Of a DNA stretch of 64,000 bases, positions 22,378-37,200 are shown piece after piece (position 1 is the stretch's first letter; the number at the start of each line of letters is the position of its first letter). The notes under the pieces were generated by a model. It saw nothing but the letters and a program-made list of their open reading frames with translations. It was not told the origin of the DNA and ran no database searches. A program made the translations under genes and the position numbers. The DNA is from Acestrorhynchus altus (Eukaryota; Chordata; Actinopteri; Characiformes; Acestrorhynchidae): assembly GCA_034509495.1 (NCBI GenBank), contig CM067511.1:32508963-32572962 (forward strand), in the 5' to 3' direction.

Positions 22378-24050
22378 CACTAACCCTAACCTTAACCCTA
22401 AACCTAACCCTTACTCTAACCCTAAACCTAACCCTTACTCTAACCCTAAACCTAACCCTTACTCTAACCCTAACCTTCACCATAAACCTAAAACTAACCC
22501 TTACTCTAACCTCAACTATAAACCCTAAACCTAACCCCTACTCTAACCCTAACCTTAACCATAAACCCTAAACCTAACCTCACTCTAACCCTAACCTTAA
22601 CCATAAACCCTAAACCTAACCCTTACTCTAACACTAACCTTAACCATAAACCTAAACCTAACCCTTACTCTAACCTTAACCTTAACCATAAACCCTAAAC
22701 CTAACCCTTACTCTAACACTAACCTTAACCATAAAACCTAAACCTAACCCTTACTCACCCTAACCATAAACCCCAAACCTAACCCTTACTCTAACCCCAA
22801 CTCCAACCATAAACCCTAAACCTAACCCTTACTCAACCCTAACCTAACCATAAACCCCAAACCCAACCCTTACTCTAACCCTAACCCTAACCATAAACCC
22901 TAAACCCAACCCTTACTCTATCCCTAACCTTAACCATAAACCCTAAACCTAACCCTCACTTCTAACCCTAACCTAACCATAAACCCTAAACCTAACCCCA
23001 CTTAACACTAACCTTAACCATAAACCTAAACCCACTTAACCCTAACCTTAACCATAAACCCTAAACCTAACCCTTACTCTAACCCTAACCTTAACCATAA
23101 ACCTAAACCTAACCCTTACTCTAACACTAACCATAAACCTAAACCTAACCCCTTACTAACCTAACACTAACCATAAACCCCTAAACCTAACCCTTACTCT
23201 AACACTAACCTTAACCATAAACCCTAAACCTAACCCTTACTCTAACCCTAACCTTAACCATAAAACCCAAACCTAACCTCACTCTAACCCCAACTCAACC
23301 ATAAACCCTAAACCTAACCCTACTTCTAACACTAACCTTAAACCATAAACCCTAAACCTAACCCCTACTCTAACCCTAACCTTAACCATAAACCCTAAAC
23401 CTAACCCTTACTCTAACACTAACCTTAACCATAAACCCTAAACCTAACCCTTACTCTAACCCTAACCTTCACCATAAACCCAAACCTAACCCTTACTCTA
23501 ACCCTAACCTTCCACCATAAACCTAAACCTAACCCTTACTCTCTAACTCTAACTTGTGAATCCATAAACCCCAAACTCCAATCTCCTTACTCTAACCCCA
23601 ACCTAACCATAAACCCCAAACCTAACCTCACTTAACACTAACCTAACCATAAAAACCCAAACCTAACCCTTACTCTAACCCTAAATTTTAACCATAAACC
23701 TAAACCTAACCCTACTCTAACCCTAACTTCACCATAAACCCAAACCTAACCCTCTTACTCTAACCCTAACCTTCACCATAAACCTAAAACTCAACCCTCA
23801 TCAACTCCTAACTTAACCATAAACCCAAACCTAACCCTTACTCTAACCCTAACCTTAACCATAAACCCCAAACCTAACCCTTACTCTAACCCTAACCTTC
23901 ACCATAAACCTAAACCTAACCCTTACTCTAACCCTAACCTTCACCATAAACCCTAAACCCTACCCTTACTCCAACCCTAACCTTAACCCTTACTCTAACC
24001 CTAACCTTAACCCTAAACCTAACCCTTACTCTAACCCTAACCATAACTGT
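22378..24050. repeat. Degenerate telomere-like tandem array (CCCTAA-rich, about 43-bp higher-order unit)
   Basis: About 1.67 kb built of CCCTAA, CCTTAA and CTCTAA words arranged in a recurring unit of roughly 43 bp: CCCTAACCTTAACCATAAACC followed by CTAAACCTAACCCTTACTCTAA. CCCTAA is the C-strand of the vertebrate telomere repeat TTAGGG. Some 35-40 degenerate units are visible, with no long run of pure hexamers. It lies between nr2e1 and snx3 and is not part of a gene. Confidence 0.92.
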
Positions 24051-24824
24051 ACTGCAGACATAATGGTAAGAAGTCTGTCTAACCCTAAACATATACATAA
24101 CCTTGGTGTGAAAGTGAAATTCTGTTTCAGAAGAATATCTGTCCATAATTCCTGTTTCGAATAGAACAGCAGAAAGCTTTGGCACTGTTGTGTTGTTGCT
24201 TCTTCTTCCTCTTATATACATTCATGAGCTTGTTCTGCATTTGACAAAACAGCACCACCGGTGGAAGAAAAAAAACGTATAAAATAACGTGTGAAAGTCC
24301 GGCACACGGCACAAAGCCCTTGGGGTGCGTTTAATAATTTTATGTGTATGTATTTTTGGAGATAACTAAAATAACCAATAAAACACTTTTACATTTTTTT
24401 CATTCAGCTTTACAAAGGTCTGCAAACTCCCACCTAATATAATTCTTTTAGGACCATATACTCAGGCCAAAACCATGGGTGGCATCATTTCAATAAACCT
24501 GTACAAACACCTCCTCACCGGCAGAGGACTTGACATGGAACACATTTAATGATGTACAAAATTTAAATGCGCTTCATTTGGCAACTTCAGTTTGGTAATT
24601 CAGTTTATCTGTTTATTGGCTTTATTAATTAAAAAAAAAAGAATGAATTCTGGCTCTATACGTGAGGACATATTAGGACAAATATTTTTACAGAGTCTCA
24701 AATGTGTTGATTGTGCCATCGTTGTAGGTCACAACCCTGAAATATCGTGAACGGGATTAAGACAACTCGGTTAAAGCGACGTCAGACTGGCTCGAGTGCA
24801 CGACAGAGAAATCAGAAGAGTTTT

Positions 24825-24830
24825 TTTATT
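24825..24830 (-). terminator. snx3: Candidate snx3 polyadenylation signal (AATAAA)
   Basis: On the minus strand AATAAA lies about 920 nt downstream of the snx3 stop codon. The intervening sequence is unique and free of obvious repeats, consistent with a 3' UTR. A second TTTATT (minus AATAAA) is near 24854. The choice between them is inference. Confidence 0.4.
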
Positions 24831-25748
24831 GCAGTCTGTGTGTGAGACCTGTTTTATTGGAAAATTCTCAGAAACAAATAATGGCACAGCAGTATACAAA
24901 TCTGAAAACATGCGCCGACCACAGCCGTCTGCGTTTGTGTGCTTCGATCAGAAAGGAAGGGAAGGAAACGTCATACTGAGGCTCGGCTAGTGCTGGCTGT
25001 TACATACACACATCATATTAAAACTCTTCAGAGGATACGTCGCTGAAGTGAGTTCTGCCCTGTGAGAGGAGGACTAGTTGCAGGTCATGTTGTGTTCTTA
25101 AAATGTTAAGAGCAGTGCAAGTAAATGTGTGTATCAGGAAAAAAAATCCCCAAAAAACCCAAAAACACCTGCGTTAAATGTCTCCTACAGCTTCTGAAGA
25201 GTTCAATCCCGTTAAAGGAACCTCGGTAGGATTTAATCTAACACTGGAAAATAATGGTTGCATAAATGTAAATATATATCTTTTATATATTTGGTTCGTT
25301 GTTGTCGGATGTTCCATGTGAAGATACATATCCTGAGCTACATAAAAAGTAGTTAGTGGTGCTTACAGACACAAAACTATCATAAATAAACACAATCATT
25401 ACACAAAGATGTCTTTCATGTCTTACTTTGACCTGATTGTGAGAAAGCAGTTGAGTTGGTATTTGAATTAATCAGCAATCAGAGCACAAAAAAAAGAGAA
25501 GGGTGATCTAAAGTGAAGCAGTGAGCACTGATATGGTGGAAGGGCACTGCCAGTTCACTTTATAGTAAGTGCGATGTTGAGATGTTTAAGTGTTTTTACG
25601 TTCTTTTAAGCATCAAACATTTCCCGCTCAGGACCATTTAATGCAGGATGGAGACTATACGGTTTAGATGGGCCATTTTCTTTCCAGGGAAGAGCTCCGG
25701 ATGACCGAGCCTTATTCCATGTATGTGGAGAGTTCTAGTGTAGGCAGT

Positions 25749-25854
25749 TCAGGCTTGTCTGACTTTGGAAGGGGTGTAGTTTTTATCCACCGATTCGTCC
25801 TGAAGAAACATGTGCAGGCAGCGCTCGTTCTGGGCCAGTGGATGACCAGCCACT
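25749..25854 (-). CDS. snx3: snx3 exon 4 (C-terminus and stop)
   Basis: Encodes VAGHPLAQNERCLHMFLQDE and the tail ending in KVRQA with TGA. Acceptor TCTCAG. The preceding Lys codon is split across the exon 3/4 junction (AA+A). Confidence 0.97.
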
Positions 25855-28184
25855 CTGAGAACGCACACAAAAACAACAAAACAGAAACTCAATTAAAGAG
25901 GTAAACGAGGCACGACGACAGTGTCAGGAGAGTTTTCTAACAAATACAAAACAAGAGCTCACTTTCTGTAAAACACACAGCATTACAAGCACTACCCAAA
26001 CCAATAACACCCCATAAACACCCCATAAATACCCCATAAACACCCCAGAATTTTACAGAATTAAAAAAATAAAACTTTAAATGGAAATCAATGTAAATAA
26101 CTGCCAGATTCACAGTGTCAGCACAAAAATAAGATTGATTTGATATTTGGACAACTTACCAACTGTAGAGTTAGACAAGTTAAATTTTAAGTACCATAAA
26201 CTAAAATAAAAAATAGCTTCACCCAGAAGGACGTGTGGGGTTGCAGTGCTTTTGGGAAGGAAGATGAAGGTTATGATGATAAATGTATCTAATCTGATCA
26301 ATATTTATTGATCTACTCATACAGAAGTGGTGTCTCTCAGTTCGGTGTCGGGTTTAACGCAACATGCCAGACGTCTCTGCATGGAGGTGTAGAGGTTCCT
26401 AATGGTGTCCTGTGATGATCCATCCCATGCAGCGTGAATGCTCTCACTCAGTTCTGCAGATGGTGTGGTAGGGGTGGAGTGTTAGAGCGTCCAATAGCGT
26501 CCACACATTTTTAATCTGGCGAAGTGCCTGGAATGAAGACTGAAGGTGATCTGGCATCATACAAAGCTGCACCCACACACAGACACCAGGCCTTCTGGAC
26601 GGATTCGTTGGTGGGACTGAAGGTGACCTGCTGCCATTCTAAATGACTGAGGGGGTCATCGCGTATCGGTGGTTCCTTCTGGGATGAGCTAATTTTGGCC
26701 AGAACAGCTTTACAGTTAATTCATCCTGACGTACGTTATGTTATTCACAGAAAATTAAGAGGCACCACTATCGGTAACGAACAGATGAGCATGTATACAA
26801 AAAAAAAAACAGTCAAGGGGTCCGTAACTGTATTATGACAAGTGCAGCAGCTGTTGTCTAGTTTGATGTTCGAGGTCGTTGAAAGTTTCAAGTTAAATCT
26901 GACGGTTATTGCGGAAAGCAGTCATCTTCCCGGCCTTCCGAGAGAAAGACAGATTGCGATATTATCTTTCAGGATCAACTTTCGCAAACTTGTAAAATTA
27001 CACAACTTAAGACAAAGCAGATGCAGAAGATCATTATCGGAGTTGGGAACAGTCAACACACCTTTACAATGTGTTTAATCACACCCCGACACGTACGCGT
27101 GCACACAAGCGTAGTGAGGCTAGAACACGCAGCGAGCGCGTGGAGCCCTAAGTGCTATTAACGCTGAACAATGACATTTAATTCAGGATTTTTTGTTACA
27201 AGGGAGGAAAAAAAATCCTCATCTTAATTACCCACATATTGCTTCTGTCTCCAAACCTAATTTACAGCGGTTCAGCTCGTATTAAAATTCAAACAGGTAG
27301 AGACGGCACATTTGCACATGAAACAAAGATAATAGCAAAGTCTGCAATCACAGCAAATAATTACAATCGCACTGTAACTTTTATTGTCTGTGCCGGTGGG
27401 GGAACGGCACCTCAGATCAAAAATAAGCAGGGGTGCACACAACATCCTGCAGGGAAGAGGAACACACGCCTGTAATTTCACTCGCAATTATCATAAATTA
27501 CACAGCGAAAATAAAACAAATGTAAAAAGTAAAGCTGGGTGCACTTGCGGCCTCTCATCAGTTTCGATCCTTCGGTAGGTAATTATGAGAAGCGCGGGGG
27601 AAAAAGAAGAAGATAAAAAAAAGAGAGAGAGAGAGAAAGTGGAGACATCAGCTGACACGAAGGCTGGCAAAGTATCTGTTCCTCCCTTTAACTTCAATCT
27701 AAGAAACTTTAAATGAACCGAAAGAGAGTGTGTGACAATCGGCTAATCTAATCCACTGAGAGTGAAAGTAATGACATTTCCCGTTACCTGCGTACTGTGT
27801 GTCTGAGAATGATAAAAATCATAAGTAAATATTAAACTGTCATAGAAATACATATTAAAATACATCATAATACATATGAATTCATTATGTAATATCAATA
27901 TCAGCCTTGGTGTACTTTTCTATTTACAGCTCTGGAGAATATTACGCTCCACTCCACATCATTTTCTGGGTTTTTACTGATTACAGGTGTGATTTTGAGT
28001 AAAATGTGCATTTTTGTTTGATTCTATTAAAGATTTACTAAAGTTTCCAACAAAATACAAAAAAATATTATTAAAACATTTGTCAACCGACACATATTTA
28101 ATGTCTATACTCATAATTCAAAGAACCCAGTTAGTAATCATATCTAAACACCACCACACAGTCTTAAACTCAGAAAGCTAATAT

Positions 28185-28253
<69 letters not shown>

Positions 28254-31200
28254 AATCAACCATAACTAACACCACCTAATTTCTTCACTTCATACACATT
28301 TTAGTAACCTCCTCTGACCACACAGGAGCTATTGGTGGTTCTATAATTCAGACTGTAGTTCATCTGTTTCTCTGCAGACATTATTCTCCTCCTTTCACCC
28401 TGATCTTCAATGATCAGGACCCCACAGGACCACCACAGAGCAGATATTATGTGGGTGGTGGGTCATTCTCAGCACTGCAGTCACACTGACGTGGTGGTGG
28501 TGTGTTAGTGTGTGTTGATGGTACGAGTGGATCAGACACTGCAGTGCTGCTGGAGTGTTTAAACCCTGTGTCCACTCACTGTCCACTCTATTAGACACTC
28601 CGAGTGTCTCCACCTCTGTTTCTGCAGTTTGTGTTGGTCGTCCTCTAGTCCTTCATCAGTGCTCACAGGACGCTGTCGGCTGGACATTTCAGGGTGTTGC
28701 AGTTTTGTCAACTTTTTGTTTGTTTAGAAACTAGGTGGTATTAATGTTATGGCTGACTGGTGAATTCTAAGAAAAAAACAAGACTTTGATGCAAAATTCT
28801 TTATTTATTCATACTTTCACTGAAATCACCACAGGGTCCAAATGATGATGTTCTGTAGTTGCTTTAGTCCTAAAATATTTGGGTTAAACATTGAATCTGT
28901 GGAATTATTAGTTCCAACTATTCTACTATGTTTCTACGTGGCTTTGAGAGCACGCTAAAGAAAAAGACATGTGCCTTACTTGTTGAGAAACTGCTCCAGG
29001 CCTTGCCGCCGTTCCTCAATGAAGGAATCATCAAAGATACCGTCGTCCCCGCGGAACGGAAGCTGCCTGAAAAGAGCTTTTCCTGGTAGCGGCGGCACAA
29101 CCACCTGACAGACATCCAAACCCCCAGAGAGCAGTACAGCAATTAATATATGAAGAAGAATGTCCATTTTCATAACCTTCAATAAATAAATAACATTTTA
29201 AATAATGTTAATTTAAATTTGCTTCAAGTATAGTAGTATACTGCGTGTCCCTCCCGATAAGGACTGCACTTCTACTTACATTTTTGATTTAGTTTTTCAT
29301 TTAAATCCCATTTTTAATAAACGGTCTATTTGTGTGACACAGGGCAGAATATTTTAACTGTAAGACCAACATTTTTTATTCTAGTTTTGTTTTTACTTTC
29401 GTTTCACACCAAGTTTGATTTCTATGACATAAAAAATGTACATCAAGAGTCTGAAACTGACGGACGGATGTCGATTTTCTGCGACGTCCGATGCGTCGAA
29501 CTCAGACTGACCAATCAGAGCCTGTTATCTGTTATCGTGGCTGCAGAATCAATGAGTATCAGGAAGGCGAATGCGAAAGCTTATATGAGCAGCAACGCAA
29601 TGACTACAAAAACGAGGTCTAAGAAGAGCTGAAGGACGTGAGCGTCGCATTTTAAGTGTTAATTAAAAATGTATTTTGGAGAATCAATATAATACTGCGA
29701 ACATAATATCGCGATACTCCAGCGTACCTATATTTTCTACCATTAGTTCAGGCCACTTAATCAGATCACCCAGGAGGCGTGTTAATGTCAGTTGGGAACC
29801 TGCAGGCCAATGAAAGCTGGTGTTTCTAGGTGTGAAGGTTCCACTGCACATCAGATTTCTCGGCTCAAAAATTCCGACCTGGTGTGAAAGAGCCTGAATT
29901 CTGTCAGCAGTGATGTTAAAACTGCTGACGCCCATGAACATCCAGATACGAGATCACAATTTTAAATTGTAGGGAAGGAATTTTCCCAGCATGTCTGTGC
30001 AGCTATGAAAGAACACATTTGTTGGTAGTCCAGGTCTGTCTGCTCTGACCAAGAAGAGTCCTGACCCGGGCGAGAGTACGGCCTTTTCTTAGAAAACGAA
30101 CTCAAGTACTTTAACTGTGACACCATTCAAAGCCTGAATGCCAGTGCGGTCTCGCCTACTGGCTCAGCCACTTCTTTTCCTTGCTCACCTTGCTCTCTCT
30201 CTCCAGCTCTCCTCTCAGCCACTCAAAGTCACTATACCTCCTTCGGACACATGACTCCTTCAGCTTGAATATGGGAAGGTTTGTCTGAGAAGAACAAACG
30301 AAGAGTTACAGAGTTAGGAGCGTTAAATAGAACTTGGTCTCAAAACTGTTGGACCTCGTTCACCTCTGGGATTAAAGCAGTAATATGCGAGGAGGCATTT
30401 CTTGCTCCACGTCTCCCCCTACAGTCAGGAAGTGGCAAGAAAATGAAGCAGAAATTGTCAGTGGAAGTCGTTCAAACACAGTGGATTAACCGTTTGCTTT
30501 TAGTATCAGCAGGACGTCTGTGCGACCACGTTCCGGATGAGTGCAGGGTAATGACAGGGTGGTTGTTGTCGGTTCCTTTCACAGAGTTTGGATTGAGGTC
30601 CCTGTACCATCTCCGGTCCTAGTGCGCCAATGACTGAAGCTGCTTTCACTGAACATGGAAATGCAATGGAAGGCATGGTGCAGACGTGGACTCACCATAT
30701 AAGGTTCAAATGTTTTCCATCTAGTGTTGGAAGCATCCTACGTGATAAGGGGAAGAGTCCTCCAAGCACTTCCAAATTGTGGGAAAACAGGACAAAATAT
30801 GTCAGTCCTGGTCCTGGAGTACCACCAAATTCTGAACATCTGGTCCAACTAATGAACTGGCTTGACAAGGCCTTACTCAGCTGAACTGGGAGTGTTCCAG
30901 GAGGACAACAGGCAGGGAAGGGGCACAGATACTGAAACCCACTGCATTAACATGTGCTTGGATCGGCCGACAGCACGACTTTTAAACATTTGCGGGGAAA
31001 GATTTGGTTTAAAAACATCTACAGAAACTGCATTCACGTCCTTTCATCTCAAAACTGGCCAACATTTGATTTTGGGAAAAGCAAAGCCAAAAATGTACAA
31101 TACAATAAGATATTACTTTCATAACCCAACAAAAAACAGAAAACTCACTTGACGAATATTTTTATTCAGAGAATCTGGACTCAAACAAAGCTTATTGTGT

Positions 31201-34200
31201 GGCAGAACAGTGTTTTTCAGCCGTTCTGGATCTAAACGATGAAAAAAACCCCACGACGGTAGTTCTTGCGCACAACAAGAAAAGCGACACAATGTGGAGA
31301 GTCTCCATTCACAGAGAAAGATGGAGGCAAAAGGCAGCGAGAGCAGTGCAGACAAATACACAAGAGCTCCAATCGATAAAGCTGCATGAAATTATAACAA
31401 ATACAGCTTTTAGTAAAGAAACAAAAGACGAAAATATTAAAACAGACGTCTGCTAGTCCGAAGAAAGGCTGAAAGACGAATGTTAACGCAAATGTCTTAA
31501 CTGTCCGCTTTGAGAAAAAGTCTTATTTGAGGCCCTAATTGGGTGTAGAAGGCTGAAGCGTTCATAGTGTCCCTTATTACCCCCTCAGTTCTTCATTCAC
31601 CCCACCCTCCCCCTCCCCCAGCTCTCTGTATGCTATAATAAGTCACTGCTTGCCCTTGAGAGAGCCTCTTCAGCCAGTGCTCGTCGCTGCTCACAATGGA
31701 CAACATCGATAAAACACAACCACACTCCTTTCTACAGCCCCTCTCCAGCTTTTACCAACCCCGTCCTTTTTCAGTTCTCCACCTTTAGCTTCCTATCAGA
31801 CCTTGTTCCTCATTCTTCAACTCTCCAGGGCTCAGCCAAGATATACTGGGACTTAAAACACACCTGTTGCAACTCATCGCTGGTCTTACTGGACTACGCG
31901 TTACCTGCGCTGAGAAACTGCTGCACTATGGTCATAAAAAATAACACTGAGTATCAGCTGATACTGAGTACAGAGGTTCTCAACCTTCTCCATCTCAGAG
32001 GCCATGTGTTTATAACTAGATAGCACAACAGCCCGCGAGAAATCAAATCTCAGCAGTCTAATGCGCTACCACTCTGATCTGAGGATCGCGGGTTCGAATC
32101 TTGTCTCTTGCTGCTTGCCATCGGCAGCTGGAGGCTGAGAGAGCAAAACAATTGGCCATGCCCTCTCTAAATTGGGACCCGGCACTTTCCTCCAAGCGCA
32201 GTTCGGATAGTTAGGCACTACTTTACGAAGTACGAGATCTTCAGGGAAATTAGGGACGACCTGACGTAGGGCTGGGTGATATGACTAAACCTCAAATCTC
32301 AAAATGTGTAAGAGAAATGGTGACGTACGATACGATGAAGAAAGTACAAAGTTAAAATATCAGTATTGATCCATCAAAGCAGAAAGACAGCGGGCCATAA
32401 TTAAACACTAACCTAATGACGATGATAAACAAGTGGTCATAAACGTGATGTGCAGGTTCACATGAGTTTAAGGAATTACATTTTGTTTGCAGCCTCAAAC
32501 TCCCAACCAATATGTTGAATAAAGTAAGAATCTACAGAGTTCCTAAGATGACATAAACAAAGAAATAAACTAAACTAACGACTTTGCAAGACCTCATTGG
32601 TGATTTTGGATTTCACCCCAGACAGTCCATTCTGTGGTTTCTAATTCGTTTTTTTGGGGGTAAAGAGAAAACTTACAATGAATAACGTCCCCCCCAACTG
32701 TCAAATGACAAAGCAGCGTCCAGTTTTGCATGCAATTTATCCCTTTTTGTCGCCCCCCGCCCAAACAAAGTCCCCCTCCCTCCCTGCCGATTGAACGACG
32801 AAGCAGCGTCCGGTTTTGAATACAATTTGTCCCTTTTTGTAACGAAAAGACCACGGGGGGATTCTCTGATCCCCCTTTTCACTGATCCAGCCCAAATATA
32901 TTAACTATGGAGAAACTGACATTATCTCCAGCACATCCCTCCTATTTAACCCTTTTCAACACATTCTGAACCATCTAAGCCCCAACAAAGTCCTCTTTTT
33001 TCCGAGTCTGAGACAGGGGAATTAACAGGTCCTCTTGAGTGCTGTAGGTGTAGGGTTCCTCTGGCATTTACAGATCGTTTACGAAGCGACTGTACGAGGC
33101 TTGTGTTTGCTGTTAATATCATTTAAATGGAAGTGCTTCTGGCTTTGGTTTCCTCGGAGCAGAGAAGTGTAAAGAAGTTAATCCCATGTCAACCGATCAG
33201 GTAATGTAATACTCTCTCACCGCGGAGGCAAAGTGTGAAGGCTGTGAGACGGAGCGTGATTAGAATTAGTCGAGAGCAGGTGACCGAGCAGCTTCGAGCT
33301 GGTTAAAAGGTCATTACCCCTTTAGCTTTATGCACATAACTCTGTCTTTCAACACAATCACATGCTGCTCCAGAAAGAAAACTTTGAAAAGTGAAAGTTT
33401 GAGCACCTCTGGTCCAAATGACTTACTGTGAACAGTTAAGCAAGTTGAAGGTGAAATGATCTTCAAAAAATATAAAGTTATATGGAGATAAAGGGTATGG
33501 AAAGAACACCTTTGCAACCGTTAAGCATGGGGGCGGATCACTCATACTTGCTTAAATGAAATTCCAGCAAACTCTGGATGCAAACATAACAGCATCTATA
33601 AATAATGATCCTAAACACACCTCAAACTCAACAACAGACTACCTCAAAAGGAGCTGCTGAAGGTTTCACCGTGGCCCTCACAGTCCCCCGATTTAAACGT
33701 CATTGAAAATCTGTGGATAGAAGCTCAAGACGGTCAGGAATCTCACAGAACTGGACGACTGTGAGGAAGAATGGATGATAATCTCTCAAAAGAGCTGAAA
33801 AAAGTTGCCAAAGGGGGCGCTCTTAGGTCGTAACTGTGCAGGGGGGCCAAAAGTTTTGCTTTTTGTTATTTTGGAAATGTAACAATTAAAAAATATTTAC
33901 AGCGGTAACGTCCTCTTTAGCTTTCAGCCTTTTGTGCATCACTGTAAAGAAATGAAGGCGCTGAATCGAGGTAAACGCAATGACTGATTGTAGTTTAGCC
34001 AAAGTGGCTCATTTGGGAGGGTGTTTTAAAGTCAGAACTAGTGGGAAAAACACTGAGGCCATCCGTTTTTCATTTAACTCAAGAGGTAGTTATCTAAAGT
34101 GTTCATAAAAACAACACAAGCTACATCACAGTGAGCGTTTTCACGAGCGACAGCACAGAAAACCAGAGAAAAAGGATGGCAACGAGGCACTGCGAGACAG

Positions 34201-37200
34201 CTGCGTCTATCTGTGCTCTTCTGAGTTTGACTGGCCTCATCTCAGTGCTAATGATCTCAATCAAACCTGAGACGAGCTGAAGAACCAAACAAAACCGTAC
34301 AACAAAGGCTCTGATTACTGTGGCAACTAAAGTTAACCACACAGGCGGAAGCAGGCTTCCACATCAAACACTTGATGATCAGATGAAAACAGCCCCATTC
34401 ATCCTGCAGCAGCGTTTACAGCCAGTGCGTAGATAGAGGTTATTAAGAGACCTGTCAATACCTTTGTGTTAACTCGTTTATTCGCGAGGAGATGAGAAGG
34501 ACCGGGCGCCGAATCTGAACAGCAAGTAAAAATCTCGTTGAAGATTCGTTCTTGCTTCCATCAAAACACCGGCAAACTATGGGCTCACTTACGTGATTAA
34601 AGTGAGCGCCACAGCTCGCCTGGCCTGAAATAAGCAGAAAATAACAAGGAATAACAATATTCCAATATTTTTCCCACAAAAACTTCTATCACAATAGACA
34701 CAAACGTTTATACAATATTGAAACTGGCGTAACAACGAGTTAATTCATATTATATGTTATTTTTCCACCAACGTGGAACAGGTTCTGTTCTGGTTCGGCC
34801 AGAATAAACAGGTTCCGAAACCTGAAACATTCATCGCAGCAGGAACCAAAGACTATTAGATCCATGTTTGTTTTTTGGAGAAGAAAATGTCGAACTGCAG
34901 CGCCCTCTGTTGGTGACATTCTGTGACGTATCCACAGTTCCACTAAAACTGGTGCGAATGCGGGCTGGTTCACTGAAAACCACCAAGGTTCTTATAAGCC
35001 CGAATGGAACCAGTTCGAGGAAGGGTGAATGGTGCCGACATTACTCAACACTGCTCTGCTCCTTGATGCCTGGTTCGTTTTCTACTCGACAAAAGTACAA
35101 CTTCCCTGAAACACCGTGACAAAGTGTTCATACCCCTTGAACTTTCCCTTGAACTTTTTTTTTCATGTTACGCCCGCAAACGTAAATGTATTTGATTGGG
35201 ATTTTATGTGATTGACCAACACAAAGTAGTAAGTAACAGAGAAGTGAAAGCCAGAAGTGAAAATACTTGCTGCATCCCCCAAATGGGACTTTTTATGGCT
35301 TGCTTTCAGAAATCTTGCCACTCTTTCATAAAGGCCAGATTTTTACATGAATAACGGTTGTCCAGATGACAGATTCTCACACCAGAGCTGCAGATCTCTG
35401 CAGCTTCTCCAGAGTGACTATGGGCATCTTGGTTGAATCTCTAATTAGTGCTCCTTGCCTGGGTAAAGTGGAGAAGCATTTCCTGCTAGGTTAGCAGTTG
35501 TGCCGTATTCCTTCCATTTTCGGATAATGGATTGAACGGTGCCGAGTTATTCATCGATTTTTTTTTAGCTTTACCCTTCTCCACAACTTTCTGCCTGACC
35601 TGGGTGGTATGTTCGTTGGTTTTCATGAAGCTGTTTGATCACAAATGTTCTCTAATGTTCTCTGTTCTGTAGTTATAGAGACATTTTACACACAGGTTAT
35701 TATTTAATCACTAAATAAAGTGTACAGGGGGCTGAATTATTCATATCTTTATTTATTAAAAAATACACATAAAATTCCAAATATCCCAAAAATTAATTTA
35801 AGTTTGTGGGTTTAATGTGAAAAAATATGAGAAAGTTCAATATCTGTTCAAGCGCAGAAGCTCAGAACTGTTTTGTTTTGGTAATAAACAGGCATTTAAG
35901 TAATATATTCTCTTCTATCTAATTTTGATTAAACTGGTTTAAACTGGGAGTCTGCCTTTCATTTTTGCAGTATTTTCCAGTTATATGAGAAAGTTAATCT
36001 GAGCCTGTCAGGATGTCTAGAGAAATGCTCTTTATTAACCAAAACAAACTTGTGTTACATTAACGTCAAAGAGAATAATTTTCCTTCTCCTGAAAAGTTG
36101 TCATTTGTTGACGCCTGTTTTCATTGGACAGTGACATTGTATGTATCACCACCACACTGGCACTCGGGCAAATCAATGCTCTGCAAGGTTTACGCCACAT
36201 TTTAGTCTCTACTTAAAAATAGCTGAAATCCAGTCAATTAAATTATCCCTGGATCGGCATCACAGATATTAGATGTTTACACAAGATTTTTTATATTTTA
36301 TTTATTAATTAAACAACCTAAATTATGTAGTAATAATACAAATAAAAATAATAAAAATAGTAATAATAACAAAAAAAAATCCCAAATATTATTAGAGATA
36401 ATTAGTAAATTGGTTTTTCATATAAATGAACTGAGGGAGGCAGGAGGTACCAGTCCAAAGGGGAATTGGAGAAAGTCACTTTAAGTGTCCTGGCATCTGG
36501 ATGATCCTGGAGCTCTAATGGTCACAGTCACAGTGCTGGACATTGTGCTGTCCATTTTCAGCTTCCCATCCAACACTTGCCACCGATCTAATCTCTCCTG
36601 TGGCGCTGAATTTTACTGTTTGCCGAACAGGCCAAGCGAACACTGATCTCCGAACTATTTCATCAAAAATAGGAAGGAGTCATAAAGCAGAGGAATGACC
36701 CGAGTGATGCGCTGACATAAGGCGGAATAACCTACAGTGAGACAGAGAGAGAGAGAGAGAGAGAGAGACAAAGAGAGAAAAACATAAGAGGAAGATGGAG
36801 AGACCAAATCCATTTTATACACATCACCCCAAAATAGCTGATTGTCTGATAGATGTACTAAAAGTGCTTCTTCTTTCAGTCACTCCTCGCCACTGTTAAA
36901 AGCCTCTACATGGCTTATGCCGATCCGTGGAGGAGGCTGGGGGGGGTATAGCCCCGGTCCCCCCCTCTCTTTTTCAGATGTATGTGTGCTGGGGACAATG
37001 CAGTGTCCTCATTAGGAGGAAAGAGAGGGGAGCGGGAAAAGAGGGGATGGGGGGGGGGTGGAAGAAACCCTGCACTGAGAGGTCACCACACTCACTGTAA
37101 GGGGTTCAGCGGCAGCTATGCATTAGCTTTTAGTGAGCCGGATCAAGTCAAGTTTAAGAGAGCCGCATTTCATCTCTCCGCCCTCCTCTCTCTCTTTTTC

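Larger units (their letters stand above)
25855..28979 (-). other. snx3 intron 3: repeats only
   Basis: No exon inside. Contains a degraded repeat at about 26310-26720, a truncated inverted-repeat element (27925-28175), a (CA)31 array (28189-28250) and a fold-back copy (28305-28765). The stretch 27080-27700 is unique with no gene signal. Confidence 0.6.

Noticed and set aside
22268..22528. Open frame with Asn-Pro-Lys-Pro periodicity (and its minus-strand Val-Arg counterpart at 23934-24221)
   Set aside because: Periodic translation of the telomere-like array, not a protein gene.
32050..32125. Possible tRNA gene
   Set aside because: B-box is good but no acceptor stem or anticodon arm folds; downstream body and a second partial copy mark it as a SINE.
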